DNA of 64,000 nucleotides from Bacteroidales bacterium UBA5536 (GTDB taxonomy: Bacteria; Bacteroidota; Bacteroidia; Bacteroidales; F082). This document shows positions 45,001 to 52,981 of this stretch, piece after piece (position 1 is the stretch's first letter; every line of letters begins with the position of its first letter). Below the pieces are notes generated by a model. That model searched no databases, was not told where the DNA came from, and worked only from the letters and a program-made list of their open reading frames with translations. Both the position numbers and the translations under genes were made by a program. Location: contig DINQ01000020.1 in NCBI GenBank assembly GCA_002426795.1, forward strand, positions 556,500-620,499, written 5' to 3'.

Positions 45001-45208
45001 GTTTACACTCATCGGATACAGCTCAGTAATCATGACCTATTTTGGCGTTAACTACTACCTCAGCGGCTTGCATTCTTATGCTGCCGGCGATCCTGTTCCG
45101 GTTCCGACCTTTGTGTATTACACAGTGGCTACCATTACTTCGGTGGCGATCTGGGCCTACCTGAACGAGAAACGTTTTCAGTCGATGGAGGCGCCCCCGA
45201 AAAAATAA
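42098..45208 (+). CDS. Cytochrome c biogenesis protein, ResB-CcsA fusion (system II)
   Basis: A 1036-residue fusion of the two proteins that deliver haem and attach it to apocytochromes in system II. The ResB-like half has helices near residues 11-30, 44-62 and 77-97, a periplasmic beta-rich domain, and a further helix near YLGYFLMAVSMLLALFV. An internal hydrophobic segment (SASLLLLPLLLAASPLLA) separates it from the CcsA half, whose haem-handling WWD motif WGRYWGWDPKETWA begins at Trp928. Downstream helices end in YLSGLHSYA. It fits with two thioredoxin-fold genes downstream, which could keep apocytochrome cysteines reduced. A terminator follows it. Confidence 0.93.
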   Translation: MKKIFNILFSMELMGLMVIAFAAAIGTATFIENDFGTIGAKAAVYNATWFEVLLGLLGVNLIANIFRYKMYRRQKIVVFMFHLSFIVILIGAAITRFIGYEGVMSIREGATSSQMLSDNTYVMVDLNENGETVYTDEAVLMSALSEHNYSDKASINGKTFRFKSVRYIPNAQEVLVKGTEGEGEPYIIMVVSTGNSGRNNLIVKQGDTRDFMGNRFLFGLEPDSAAINIRFFNGTLMVQTPDQLVSMAMMGGATDTLTAGEWHPFEMRKLYSLGDMRIVLTDVYEKGKVDFTTYKGRDMNFMDAMIVEVSSDGQTKEIALRGGKGYMGENQRFEMNGVTINMMYGAKVVDLPFAIKLNDFQLERYPGSNSPASYASEVTLIDQAAGVNMPYRIFMNNVLNYKGYRFFQSSYDKDEKGTVLSVNKDGAGTFVTYLGYFLMAVSMLLALFVPHTRFAMLGKLLKHSGKSASLLLLPLLLAASPLLAQQQQTFSAELRIVPKAEAAKFGELLVQDNGGRLKPVNTLSSELLRKISRLSSFEGLTPDQVLLGMQMEPEKWQLKKMIKVSHPELKKFLGITDGSRAAFADFLDFKNGGGYILRDMVSQAYSKKPAERSKFDNDVIAVDERVNISYLAFTGELMKLLPDPRDSHNPWFTPGQQVAGLNPDDSAFVVNILPYYFSSLSKGDFAQADELVQGIKNYQQKYGADILPPAAKVKAEILYNKLMIFDRLGNYFGLVGMILLILVFMSIFRERRWIKKSVVVFYSIIVIFFVLQTIGLAMRWYISGRAPWSNGYESMIYISWVTVLAGLIFSRKSPMTIAATAILASIILMVAHLSWMDPEITNLVPVLKSYWLTIHVSVITASYGFLALGALLGFINLILMIMKRKNNHFELQKRIKDLNYINERTVIIGLYLLTIGTFLGGVWANESWGRYWGWDPKETWALVTVLVYTFIAHMGYIPGLKSDYRFSLFTLIGYSSVIMTYFGVNYYLSGLHSYAAGDPVPVPTFVYYTVATITSVAIWAYLNEKRFQSMEAPPKK

Positions 45209-45228
45209 GCTGACTTAAATGTATTGTT

Positions 45229-45266
45229 AACGACCAGTGAATGTTTGATTTGCTGGTCGTTTTTTA
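45229..45266 (+). terminator. Terminator after ResB-CcsA
   Basis: AACGACCAG and CTGGTCGTT arms with a 15-nt loop, followed by TTTTT. Confidence 0.8.
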
Positions 45267-45311
45267 CACCCACATTGCAAACAAATAAACCGGATTAACT
45301 GTTATAAGGCT

Positions 45312-45794
45312 ATGAAAAAATTGCTGCTTCTGCTGTTTTTTGCTTTTACAGCGACAGGCTTGCTGGCACAAAAGCAAAGTGTGCCTGTGATGAACTTTGA
45401 AAGTTTTCAGCCCCTTTTGCACCAGCAAAACGATACGGTTTATGTTATCAATTTCTGGGCTACCTGGTGTATTCCCTGTGTGAAGGAGCTTCCCGACTTT
45501 GAGCAACTCAACACCAAATACAAGAACAAAAAATTCAAAATGCGCCTCGTAAGCCTTGATTTTAAGAGCGCCCTGCAGAGCCGCTTAATGCCTTTCATCG
45601 AAAAAAACCAGCTCAAGGCTGAGGTGATCCTCCTGCATGCGCCCGACGCCAATGCCTGGATCGATCTTGTTGATCCATCGTGGTCAGGTGCCATACCTGC
45701 TACCGTAATTTATCAGGGCGACAAACGCATCTTTCGCGAAGGCAGCTATACCTACGAAGAACTCGAATCAATTGTGAAACCCCTTATCAAATAA
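45312..45794 (+). CDS. TlpA/ResA-like thiol-disulfide oxidoreductase
   Basis: A 160-residue exported thioredoxin-fold protein. A signal peptide (MKKLLLLLFFAFTATGLLAQ) precedes the active site FWATWCIPC (Cys53, Cys56) and KELPDFEQL. The cis-Pro lies in SGAIPATVIY. Such proteins act in the periplasm, often as reductants for cytochrome c maturation, which fits the preceding ResB-CcsA gene. A terminator separates the two, so it may be independently expressed. The next gene begins five bases after its stop. Confidence 0.93.
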   Translation: MKKLLLLLFFAFTATGLLAQKQSVPVMNFESFQPLLHQQNDTVYVINFWATWCIPCVKELPDFEQLNTKYKNKKFKMRLVSLDFKSALQSRLMPFIEKNQLKAEVILLHAPDANAWIDLVDPSWSGAIPATVIYQGDKRIFREGSYTYEELESIVKPLIK

Positions 45795-45799
45795 ATACC

Positions 45800-46402
45800 A
45801 TGAAACAAATCCTTTCCATTTTATCTCTCGTACTTTTTTTCTCCCTGGGCAGCTTTGCACAAGGCTACCAGGTGGGCGACAAAGCCGCCGACTTCAAACT
45901 ACTGAACGTTGACGGCAAAATGGTCTCGATGGCCGATTACCCCGATGCCAAAGGGTTTATCGTAATTTTTACCTGTAACCATTGCCCGTATTCTATTGCT
46001 TACGAAGACCGTAAGATTGCACTGGCCAAAAAATTTGCGCCATTGGGATACCCGGTGATCGCCATCAACCCCAACGACTCCACCCTTGTGGAGGCCGACA
46101 GCTATTCGAACATGCAGATCAGGGCCAAAGAAAAAGGTTTTCCGTATCCTTATCTGCTCGATGCCGACCAAAGCGTTTTCAAGCGTTTTGGTGCTACTCG
46201 TACTCCCCATGTTTACCTGTTGAACAAAGAAGCAGGAGATTTGGTTGTGCGCTACATCGGAGCGATCGACAACAACTACGAAGATGCCAATGCAGCTACT
46301 GAGAAATATGTTGAATCGGCTGTTGCGAACCTGATGGCAGGCAAACAGCCCGACCCGGCTTTTACCAAAGCCATCGGCTGTACCATCAAGGTGAAGAAAT
46401 AA
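45800..46402 (+). CDS. Exported thioredoxin-family (redoxin-like) protein
   Basis: A 200-residue protein with a signal peptide (MKQILSILSLVLFFSLGSFA) and a peroxiredoxin/TlpA-like fold: GDKAADFKLLNVDGK, active-site FTCNHCPYS (Cys59, Cys62), DADQSVFKRFGATRTPHVYL with cis-Pro. The CNHC motif followed by PYS is characteristic of the thioredoxin-like family found with SelO-like or glyco-proteins in Bacteroidota. The start at 45800 begins the signal peptide. Linked with the preceding TlpA-like gene in one operon that ends in a terminator. Confidence 0.9.
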   Translation: MKQILSILSLVLFFSLGSFAQGYQVGDKAADFKLLNVDGKMVSMADYPDAKGFIVIFTCNHCPYSIAYEDRKIALAKKFAPLGYPVIAINPNDSTLVEADSYSNMQIRAKEKGFPYPYLLDADQSVFKRFGATRTPHVYLLNKEAGDLVVRYIGAIDNNYEDANAATEKYVESAVANLMAGKQPDPAFTKAIGCTIKVKK

Positions 46403-46423
46403 CAGGAAAAGTCTATAAAGGAG

Positions 46424-46461
46424 AAAAGATCTGCTGTCAGCCGACGGCAGATCTTTTTTTT
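46424..46461 (+). terminator. Terminator after thioredoxin operon
   Basis: AAGATCTGCTGTC and GACGGCAGATCTT arms with loop AGCC, then a run of T. Confidence 0.85.
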
Positions 46462-46500
46462 ATGGTTTCAATTCATTGCGGTAGCACCGCTTTGCATCAC

Positions 46501-46710
46501 TCAATAATCATCATCTTCATCTTCGTCGATGGCATCGAGATCAGTGTCGAACAGGTCGTCGAAGTTGTCGACTGTGTCTTCATCTTCGTCGATAGGATTG
46601 TAGATAGAGATTTTACGATCGCGCTTCAGGGCTGTTTTTTTAACAGGTTTGCGCACCAAGTCATCATTGAAATGTTCGGGTTTCTGTGACTTCTTTTTCG
46701 TCGGTTTCAT
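46501..46710 (-). CDS. Small highly charged protein, basic N-terminus and acidic C-terminus
   Basis: A 69-residue protein (74 with an upstream start at 46725). The first half is Lys/Arg-rich (KKTALKRDRKISIY) and the second strongly acidic (LFDTDLDAIDEDEDDDY). No hydrophobic core, cysteines or known domain. Such charge-split small proteins often bind nucleic acids or ribosomes, or act as intrinsically disordered chaperones, but nothing specific can be said. The start MKPTKKKSQ at 46710 was chosen as the shorter, more typical form. The strongly biased composition could also arise from a spurious frame, so confidence is moderate. Confidence 0.5.
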   Translation of the reverse strand: MKPTKKKSQKPEHFNDDLVRKPVKKTALKRDRKISIYNPIDEDEDTVDNFDDLFDTDLDAIDEDEDDDY

Positions 46711-46997
46711 TGGAGATGGAATCAATTTAAGTTTATGAATGATTGAATGATTGTGTCTGTATAGGTGTTGGATTTATTTGCCATTCCTGCATTTGTCAGG
46801 CCTGAAGGTTCGTGACGTTGGCTCTGCGAGCAGTTAGCAGACCCATGTGCATTGGCAGGGTAAATGATTGAAGTGTCTGTTTAATAGGCAATTGATTATA
46901 AGTTGCAATTTTACTATTTTTCTTTTTTTAAATGCAAGTTTTTTTGAAAAAAAATAAGTAGAAGCGTGAGTTGTTTTGGTAAGCTGTTGTTAAATAG

Positions 46998-47032
46998 TAA
47001 GTTAGAAGTTAGAAGTTGGGGGTTAGAAGTTT
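46998..47032. repeat. GTTAGAA-type short tandem repeat
   Basis: AGTTAGAAGTTAGAAGTTGG followed by GGGTTAGAAGTTTG; three copies of GTTAGAAG, the last after a short imperfect stretch. Confidence 0.7.
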
Positions 47033-47122
47033 GATTTGGGTATCGATGAGACGTTTTTGGTGATATAAGATGGCTGTGTTCCTGGCTGGAGTGGATAGAA
47101 ACGATAGGCCTGATGTGTTATT

Positions 47123-47165
47123 GATCAGAAGATCAGAGGATCAGAAGGACAAATGATCAGATGAT
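47123..47165. repeat. GATCAGAR short tandem repeat
   Basis: GATCAGAAGATCAGAGGATC continues into AGAAGGACAAATGATCAGAT; four imperfect units of about 8-10 bp. Confidence 0.7.
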
Positions 47166-47244
47166 TCATGGTACAGCAACCAGAGGGGCTGACAAACCCA
47201 ATAACATATCTCATCAACATAAGCCCGTTAGCACTTCAACTCTA

Positions 47245-47276
47245 TTTGCAAATTTTTTTGTGCCCGTGTATCTTTG
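47245..47276 (+). promoter_or_regulatory. Promoter of single-helix membrane protein gene
   Basis: TTTG (47245-47248), a 20-nt spacer and TATCTTTG (47269-47276) form one of the best consensus promoters in the window. It places the transcript start just before the ATG at 47297. Confidence 0.65.
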
Positions 47277-47296
47277 GCAGCAGAAGTAAAAACAAC

Positions 47297-47836
47297 ATGA
47301 TGGAAGAAAGCAACACAAAAGCTCCTAAAGTACTGCGGATAAGGGCTGAAATGCTGGTGGCACTCATTGCCCTGCTGATCAGTTTTTCTACGCTGGCAGT
47401 TTATATTTACCAATCGAGCCTCATGAAACAACAACAAAAGATGTCGGTTTGGCCCTACCTGAGTTTTGGGCCTTCGTGGGGAAGCGATTATTTGATGATT
47501 AATCTGACAAATAAAGGCATTGGCCCTGCCATCATCAGGCAATCGGTCTTCGAAGTGGATGGCGAGGCCCTGGATGGCATACAGCAGATCATGTCGTCGC
47601 TGCCTGATTCGTTGCAAACGAACTATTCCTATTCATCGATCCATGGCGGGCAGGTGCTGATGGCCGGTGAAAACCTGAACATATTGACGGTACACGATAC
47701 CCGAACCATTGCCTACCTGCTGAAGCTCTTCAAAAATGAAAAAATCAGATTGGAAATATGCTATGCCTCTGTTTATGGCGACACCTGGGTGAGCACCGGA
47801 ACCCAGGTGAAGGAAAGCGACTGTGGAGCAGAGTGA
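47297..47836 (+). CDS. Single-pass membrane protein of unknown function
   Basis: A 179-residue protein. Residues 18-38 form a transmembrane helix (EMLVALIALLISFSTLAVYI) with a short cytoplasmic N-terminus, and a beta-rich C-terminal domain (WPYLSFGPSWGSDYLMINLT; GGQVLMAGENLNIL) presumably outside or in the cytosol. It resembles proteins with a membrane anchor and an Ig-like fold, but no family is recognised. The start at 47297 was chosen because a strong promoter lies just upstream; the longer frame from 47168 has no support. No cysteine cluster or catalytic motif stands out. Confidence 0.65.
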   Translation: MMEESNTKAPKVLRIRAEMLVALIALLISFSTLAVYIYQSSLMKQQQKMSVWPYLSFGPSWGSDYLMINLTNKGIGPAIIRQSVFEVDGEALDGIQQIMSSLPDSLQTNYSYSSIHGGQVLMAGENLNILTVHDTRTIAYLLKLFKNEKIRLEICYASVYGDTWVSTGTQVKESDCGAE

Positions 47837-47966
47837 GTTCTTAACTAATTGGGCATAAAATGAAAAATTTGCTGATAAGATTGATCAAATAGTCATATCC
47901 ATTGTCAATAACTAGAAGATTCACCGTCAAGATCGTCTAATTACACGCAAATCAGGATTTTATAAT

Positions 47967-49199
47967 TTATTTAACCGGGAAGGGTGGCATGCCAGAATAA
48001 TATTTTTCTAATATTCCATTGGTAATTTTTGTATAGTGCTTAATTCGCCTGCCATTCGCATCTTTCCATTCAAAAGTACCTCCGACATGTAATGTGTAGG
48101 GGAATAAATAACCATACCCATAGTATACTTTGTAGTTATCGTATTTATAAGGGTCGTAAAATGTTAGCATAAAATTACCCAGAGGACCATGATTCTCTAA
48201 TTCAGTATAATTTGGATAATTATATGGATTGGGTTTACTGTCAGCATCAAAAGTTCCTCTTCTATTATTAAGTTTATCGTCAATACTTATTGTGCCGACC
48301 GGAATTCCCCACAAACATGATCCTGTATAGGTCGTACCGGCTTTATCATTGTCGGAATTTAAATAAACTTTATAGACGAAATCACCATGTATGACGCCTT
48401 CTTTCCAATTGGAAGATTCTATGATAACATAATAAATTTTATCAGGATATATAATTCTAAGTGTTCCTTTGCCCTCGGCCATGTCATTTTTTATGTCACC
48501 TTTATAGATGGCTTTATTACCATCTTCATCGGTTTTTTCCAGATATTGAGCACCTCTCAGTTCTTTTCGATACTGAAATTCGTTGTCACCCTGAACAACA
48601 CGAACCAACACCTCTTTGCGCTTTTTTTCGCTGATAAAAGCCATGTAAGAATCAAAATTCTTTACTTCCCTGATGTATTTTTCAACCGTTGTTTCGGGTT
48701 CGTTTTCATTTCGAACCTGAGCCATAATAAGATCCTGAGAGCCAAAATAAGTATATATTATTATGCCCGGTTTTACGATAGCTGCATACTCAGCATATCC
48801 TTTTTCGGATTCTATATAGACATTCGTATTAACCATGCTTTGGGGAAAAAGCTCAGACAAATTGGCCTTTGCCGCTTTATCACCCGGAATATTAGTCGTA
48901 TTATTCACCTGTACGTTGTACATTCCCCACCAAACAAATTTTGTAATATGGATACCATCAATCTCAAATTTAACTTTGAAATTGCCGTTGCCATAATCCG
49001 AGCTATACTTATTCTTTTTATGTTTTATACCTGCAGCTTTCATGGCTTTAACCAACTGCTTACCTTTTTCTGAATTCAGACTAATGCCAAAATATTCGCT
49101 CAGGGGTTCAGGAGTATTCAGCGTTATTGTTTGGGATTTTAGTGTTAATGAAGTTAACAACACCAATAAAATTGTATTGAATAGTTTAAACATGTTCAT
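47967..49199 (-). CDS. Exported protein of unknown function with MORN-like repeats
   Basis: A 410-residue protein with a signal peptide (MFKLFNTILLVLLTSLTLKSQ). The N-terminal 200 residues form an uncharacterised domain. From about residue 225, YKGDIKNDMAEGKGTLRI, YTGSCLWGIPVGTISI and later TGGTFEWKDANG-type segments resemble degenerate MORN repeats (YxGxxxxGxxxG). No enzyme motif. It is the first of three neighbouring exported genes on the minus strand in visibly A+T-rich DNA. Function unknown. Confidence 0.7.
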   Translation of the reverse strand: MNMFKLFNTILLVLLTSLTLKSQTITLNTPEPLSEYFGISLNSEKGKQLVKAMKAAGIKHKKNKYSSDYGNGNFKVKFEIDGIHITKFVWWGMYNVQVNNTTNIPGDKAAKANLSELFPQSMVNTNVYIESEKGYAEYAAIVKPGIIIYTYFGSQDLIMAQVRNENEPETTVEKYIREVKNFDSYMAFISEKKRKEVLVRVVQGDNEFQYRKELRGAQYLEKTDEDGNKAIYKGDIKNDMAEGKGTLRIIYPDKIYYVIIESSNWKEGVIHGDFVYKVYLNSDNDKAGTTYTGSCLWGIPVGTISIDDKLNNRRGTFDADSKPNPYNYPNYTELENHGPLGNFMLTFYDPYKYDNYKVYYGYGYLFPYTLHVGGTFEWKDANGRRIKHYTKITNGILEKYYSGMPPFPVK

Positions 49200-49301
49200 A
49201 CTGTTGAGTGGTTGATTTTGGTGAAGAAAATCAGACGGTTATTGTAGTTTTAAATTGGCCTTATATCAATGAATGCCAAAATATTATTGCATGTTGTGGC
49301 A

Positions 49302-49964
49302 TCAATTGAATTCATATTTTCCTACCGAAAAAGTAACATGGTACTCACTGCTTTTCTGATTACTATTGGTATAAACCGGTATTTCAAACAAATCCACTTG
49401 TACCAATATGTCTTCAAAAAAATCATATCCCGACACATCAATCCAGAAATATTTTTGGGAATAATATCCTCCCTGACCGGGTTTGTTTTTAACCTCTTGT
49501 CCAATTAAATCGCATCCCCTGATATCTTTCACTGCCATTAAGATGCCTTCAACCAATTGCGCGTATGTCAATTTAGCAGCTTCGAGGTCATTGGTTTGAA
49601 TTAAAGTTGCCGTATAGTAATCATCTTCGATCAGGCAGCTTACAGCATTCTCAATCTGGGCAATCGTATTATATTGCTCGATACCCGAACCCATTCCTGT
49701 AATTTTACTTATTCCGGTTTCTTTTTCTCCAATATAACTGCCTCTGATGCTTTTAAAATCGTTCTTGTAATCGGATATTGCGGCTTTGATCACCTTTTGA
49801 TTGTAATCGGATAGATAAGGGTTAATGACTTCACCCTCACTCATATCAAGAAGTTCAGAATCGTGGGCATTAAATTCTTCGAGTTCGGGAAGGTTTGACT
49901 CTTTAGCTAACATAGTTTGCAGCAGTGCAAAAGCAATAAGCAGCAGCGAAATTTTCTTTTTCAT
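49302..49964 (-). CDS. Small exported protein of unknown function
   Basis: A 220-residue protein with a signal peptide (MKKKISLLLIAFALLQTMLA). The mature part is acidic, with helical stretches near QKVIKAAISDYKNDFKSI and aromatic C-terminal strands (YHVTFSVGKYEF). No family is recognised. The stop of the 596-residue neighbour lies 21 bases upstream, so the two are probably co-transcribed. It may be a partner of that protein. Confidence 0.65.
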   Translation of the reverse strand: MKKKISLLLIAFALLQTMLAKESNLPELEEFNAHDSELLDMSEGEVINPYLSDYNQKVIKAAISDYKNDFKSIRGSYIGEKETGISKITGMGSGIEQYNTIAQIENAVSCLIEDDYYTATLIQTNDLEAAKLTYAQLVEGILMAVKDIRGCDLIGQEVKNKPGQGGYYSQKYFWIDVSGYDFFEDILVQVDLFEIPVYTNSNQKSSEYHVTFSVGKYEFN

Positions 49965-49985
49965 AATTAATGATTTTAATTCACA

Positions 49986-51776
49986 TTATTTTTTAAATGC
50001 TTTATAATCTTTGAATATAAATGTCAATTGCTTTCTATTGTCCTCAGTATATACCTGTATGGCAATAAGCCCCGACTCTCCCAGTTTTCGATTAAAAAAA
50101 GCATAGATAAGATCTACATCATTGTCTTCTGGTTCTGGATAAAATCTACTTTTCCAGTCGTTACCCAATGTCTCATAAAAAGTAGAGATTAATCCATTTA
50201 GCCATGCTTCAAATTCGTCAATTGACATTGTATTATCTTCATAAATAAAGGTAACAAAATGAGACTTCATTTTAATATTATTGAAATCATAGCCAAAACC
50301 CTGCGTTTCAGGTAAGAGGTACCTGGGTTCAAAACCGTTGAGAAAACTTTCGGTTCTTCGGCCAATAAAGCCAAGCATGTTTCCATTGGGAAAACCCTTT
50401 TTGGGGCCAACAATATTGTATTTGTCTCCGTTTAGTGCCTGAATGATTTCGGTTAAGGCAGTTGCCCATTTATGCTTTTGTTCTTCATTCCACTGGTTTT
50501 TTGACAGCAAAGCCAGATATTCTGAACCCCACATCTTATAGTCCTCAGCTATATTGTAAAAGTCGTTGCCATTGATTGTTTGATTCCTAATATCATAGCT
50601 TGTTGTTTCCTGATCAACCCATTCCTGATTAACTAATTCCTGCTTTATATGCACACCCACAGGTACGGCAAGGCTGCGCGCTTGCGTCCATTTCGCATAA
50701 TAGCCAAGCAGGATCTCTTCAAATTTTCCCTTGTAGCGTATTGTTGGTTCATCAACGGGATAATAAATAACATCTGCCGCGAAAGAAAAGCATTTGCCGG
50801 TTTGTAAGTTCAGAATATTGGATAGCTCAAACCTTCCTTTGTAAGGAAGGTATTCGAGGTCGGTAGTTATCGAAACCGGTGAAGTAAGAGAAATTTCTCT
50901 TTGGTCATTATAGTTTCCTGAGAAACTTATTTGATCACCCTTAACGCCATAAATCCATGTGCCTTCGTTTTCAGGCAGCCAGGTAACAGGATTTAACTGA
51001 CCAGAATAAGCGGTTTGGTTATTCACTTGAATAAAATAAGGAGAACCCGGCTGATTAATAACCTGTTGGTTTTCCAGAATGAGCTGACAACTCACAAACT
51101 CTTGAATATCCGGAAAACTGATTACATAGTTCGCGGTGACTTCTCCATTAGGAACAGCTTCTTCCTGCGTTATGCCTTCTAATTCAGCCCATTTTTTGTT
51201 ATTCAATAAATGCCCGCTTTGCTTCAGTTTGCTGTCCAGTTCATCAGCTAGAAAGTCATAATTCTTATAGAAAATATCATACTTTTCTCTGGTGCGGTCA
51301 TTTTTTCTTCTGTATTCCCTCGAATGGTTGAATACATGTTCTATCTTCAATGACCTGTTCCAATTGTAATAACTGTGCTCCTCTGATGCAAGAGAATACC
51401 TGAAGATTGCAGGACAATGGTTCAATTCTTCCTCCCAGTTGACACCAAATGCTCTTATTTTATTTGTTTTGTCATTTTTCTCCCCATAAGTTTCAATCTC
51501 AGCAATTTTGAAATATTTTTTATGGCGATCGTAATTCAAATGGGCCTTAAAATTATCTTTTGAACGACCATATAAGTTTCCAGAATCATCCTTTTTAAAG
51601 CCTTTTGAAAATTTAGCTTCAAAATGGGTCGCAACATACACGTAATCCTTTTCACCCAATTGATTTACAAGCCAGGCAAGATCGTCGTATTCAGCGAAAA
51701 GGGCAGATCCGTAATCCTGTGCCTGACTGCTCGCCGACAGCAGCAAAAGCAAAATAATAAAGACTGTTTTTTTCAT
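49986..51776 (-). CDS. Large exported protein of unknown function
   Basis: A 596-residue protein with a signal peptide (MKKTVFIILLLLLSASSQAQ). A mixed helical and beta body with YHKKYFKIAEIETYG-like strands, a central beta-rich region (YSGQLNPVTWLPENEGTWIY), and a C-terminal helical domain (NDVDLIYAFFNRKLGESG). No known domain, catalytic motif or sorting signal is visible. The lengthy A+T-rich stretch and the absence of recognised homologous motifs suggest an accessory gene. It leads the unit with the 220-residue protein 21 bases downstream. Confidence 0.65.
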   Translation of the reverse strand: MKKTVFIILLLLLSASSQAQDYGSALFAEYDDLAWLVNQLGEKDYVYVATHFEAKFSKGFKKDDSGNLYGRSKDNFKAHLNYDRHKKYFKIAEIETYGEKNDKTNKIRAFGVNWEEELNHCPAIFRYSLASEEHSYYNWNRSLKIEHVFNHSREYRRKNDRTREKYDIFYKNYDFLADELDSKLKQSGHLLNNKKWAELEGITQEEAVPNGEVTANYVISFPDIQEFVSCQLILENQQVINQPGSPYFIQVNNQTAYSGQLNPVTWLPENEGTWIYGVKGDQISFSGNYNDQREISLTSPVSITTDLEYLPYKGRFELSNILNLQTGKCFSFAADVIYYPVDEPTIRYKGKFEEILLGYYAKWTQARSLAVPVGVHIKQELVNQEWVDQETTSYDIRNQTINGNDFYNIAEDYKMWGSEYLALLSKNQWNEEQKHKWATALTEIIQALNGDKYNIVGPKKGFPNGNMLGFIGRRTESFLNGFEPRYLLPETQGFGYDFNNIKMKSHFVTFIYEDNTMSIDEFEAWLNGLISTFYETLGNDWKSRFYPEPEDNDVDLIYAFFNRKLGESGLIAIQVYTEDNRKQLTFIFKDYKAFKK

Positions 51777-52007
51777 GCGGATGAATTTTCAATTTAAGAC
51801 ATTCAGTTTTTTGTCTGAAGACCAGGTTCATGTATGATCTATTATTCCCTTACCGGAAAAACCGCCCGGCAGCACGGTCTGTGTTACCGGACGGGTGATG
51901 CTTGCACAACCGCAGGAAAGAATCCGGATTTGTTTTGCGAGCCAGCGCTCTCAGGTGCAACAGAAACGAACTTTCAGCCGGTTGATTCGGGCGCTTTGGT
52001 GGTTGTT

Positions 52008-52955
52008 CTACTGGCCAAAGTTTTGCTTACTGCTGTTCAGCAATTGGGTTGCCATTCGCTCGACAAGTGGTGTAAAACCATCCAGATCCATGTTTTCGAA
52101 CGACTTGGCTCTTTTGGGTAAGGTTGCAAACTTCATGTATTTCTCAAGGGTAAAGCCGATAGAGCTCACCAGGATGCCATCATAGTAAAAGCCGATGCCA
52201 TATTTCATGTCCGGATCATCCGGCACGGGATTGGGGGCATGCAAACTCATGGTAATCCCTTTTAATCCGACATCACCTTTTTCGAGCTGTGTGAGTGTGT
52301 TGATAGTCAACAAGGCGTCGACACCCAATTCTTTTGCCAGTTTACCCAAATCGCGAACGGCTCTCATGTCCATGCCCAAATTGACGATTGCAGCAGGGTA
52401 GGGTCTGTAACCTTTGGCCGCTGTAAGCGATTTGCTGTCGGCCTTGGTAAAGAAACTGCTGATGGCAGATACCCCGCCGGCCAGCCTCGAAATCTCTACG
52501 TCGTAGGTTTTATAGCGTTCTCGTTGCGCATCTGTTAGCAAATATTCGTCGGGGGTCAACAGGATCATGCCATTGGCAGCAAATGCGGTTTTGAGGGCAT
52601 CGAGCGACAATGAATAAAAATCGTTCACCAGCAATTCGCCGCCTGCTTCGTTGATGTAGTTTTCAAAAACCCATCCTCTGTTGTAGGCTTTGACATCAAT
52701 CTTTGAGTAATCTGCGGTAAAATACGACAAAAGTGCCACTGTTTTTATCCGGGGTGCTACCGGATCGGGAAGATCCTTGCCGGTCTGTTTTTCGTAAGCT
52801 TTGGCAAAAGTTTTTACCTGGCTGGCATACGAATCCTCTTTCATGATTTTGCTGAATTTCTTGTCGGACATTTCAGCCAGTTCGCGGATCGTTTTCTGGG
52901 CCGTCGCAGTACCCAGGGTGGCGATCACAAGTAGAAGTGTGAGTATCTTTTGCAT
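52008..52955 (-). CDS. Exported protein of unknown function
   Basis: A 315-residue protein with a signal peptide (MQKILTLLLVIATLGTATAQ). The body is mixed alpha/beta: APRIKTVALLSYFTADYSKI, NLGMDMRAVRDLGKLAKEL and VDALLTINTLTQLEKGD alternate strands and helices as in a Rossmann-like or periplasmic-binding fold, but no binding or catalytic residues can be named. A 231-bp spacer with an imperfect GC-rich hairpin separates it from the 596-residue gene, and it lies 26 bases from the lipoprotein gene upstream on the same strand, so these two may be co-transcribed. Confidence 0.7.
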   Translation of the reverse strand: MQKILTLLLVIATLGTATAQKTIRELAEMSDKKFSKIMKEDSYASQVKTFAKAYEKQTGKDLPDPVAPRIKTVALLSYFTADYSKIDVKAYNRGWVFENYINEAGGELLVNDFYSLSLDALKTAFAANGMILLTPDEYLLTDAQRERYKTYDVEISRLAGGVSAISSFFTKADSKSLTAAKGYRPYPAAIVNLGMDMRAVRDLGKLAKELGVDALLTINTLTQLEKGDVGLKGITMSLHAPNPVPDDPDMKYGIGFYYDGILVSSIGFTLEKYMKFATLPKRAKSFENMDLDGFTPLVERMATQLLNSSKQNFGQ

Positions 52956-52981
52956 AATGAGTTGGGTGTTACGTTGAGTGA

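Larger units (their letters stand above)
46726..47244. other. Intergenic region with short satellite-like repeats
   Basis: No gene is supported. GTTAGAA units occur three times at 46998-47032 (AGTTAGAAGTTAGAAG then GGGTTAGAAG). GATCAGAA/GATCAGAG units recur at 47123-47165, ending next to ATGATCAGATGATTCATGG. Both look like slippage products, possibly transcribed in leader RNA. An open reading frame starting at 47168 exists but the downstream promoter argues against translation there. Confidence 0.6.
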
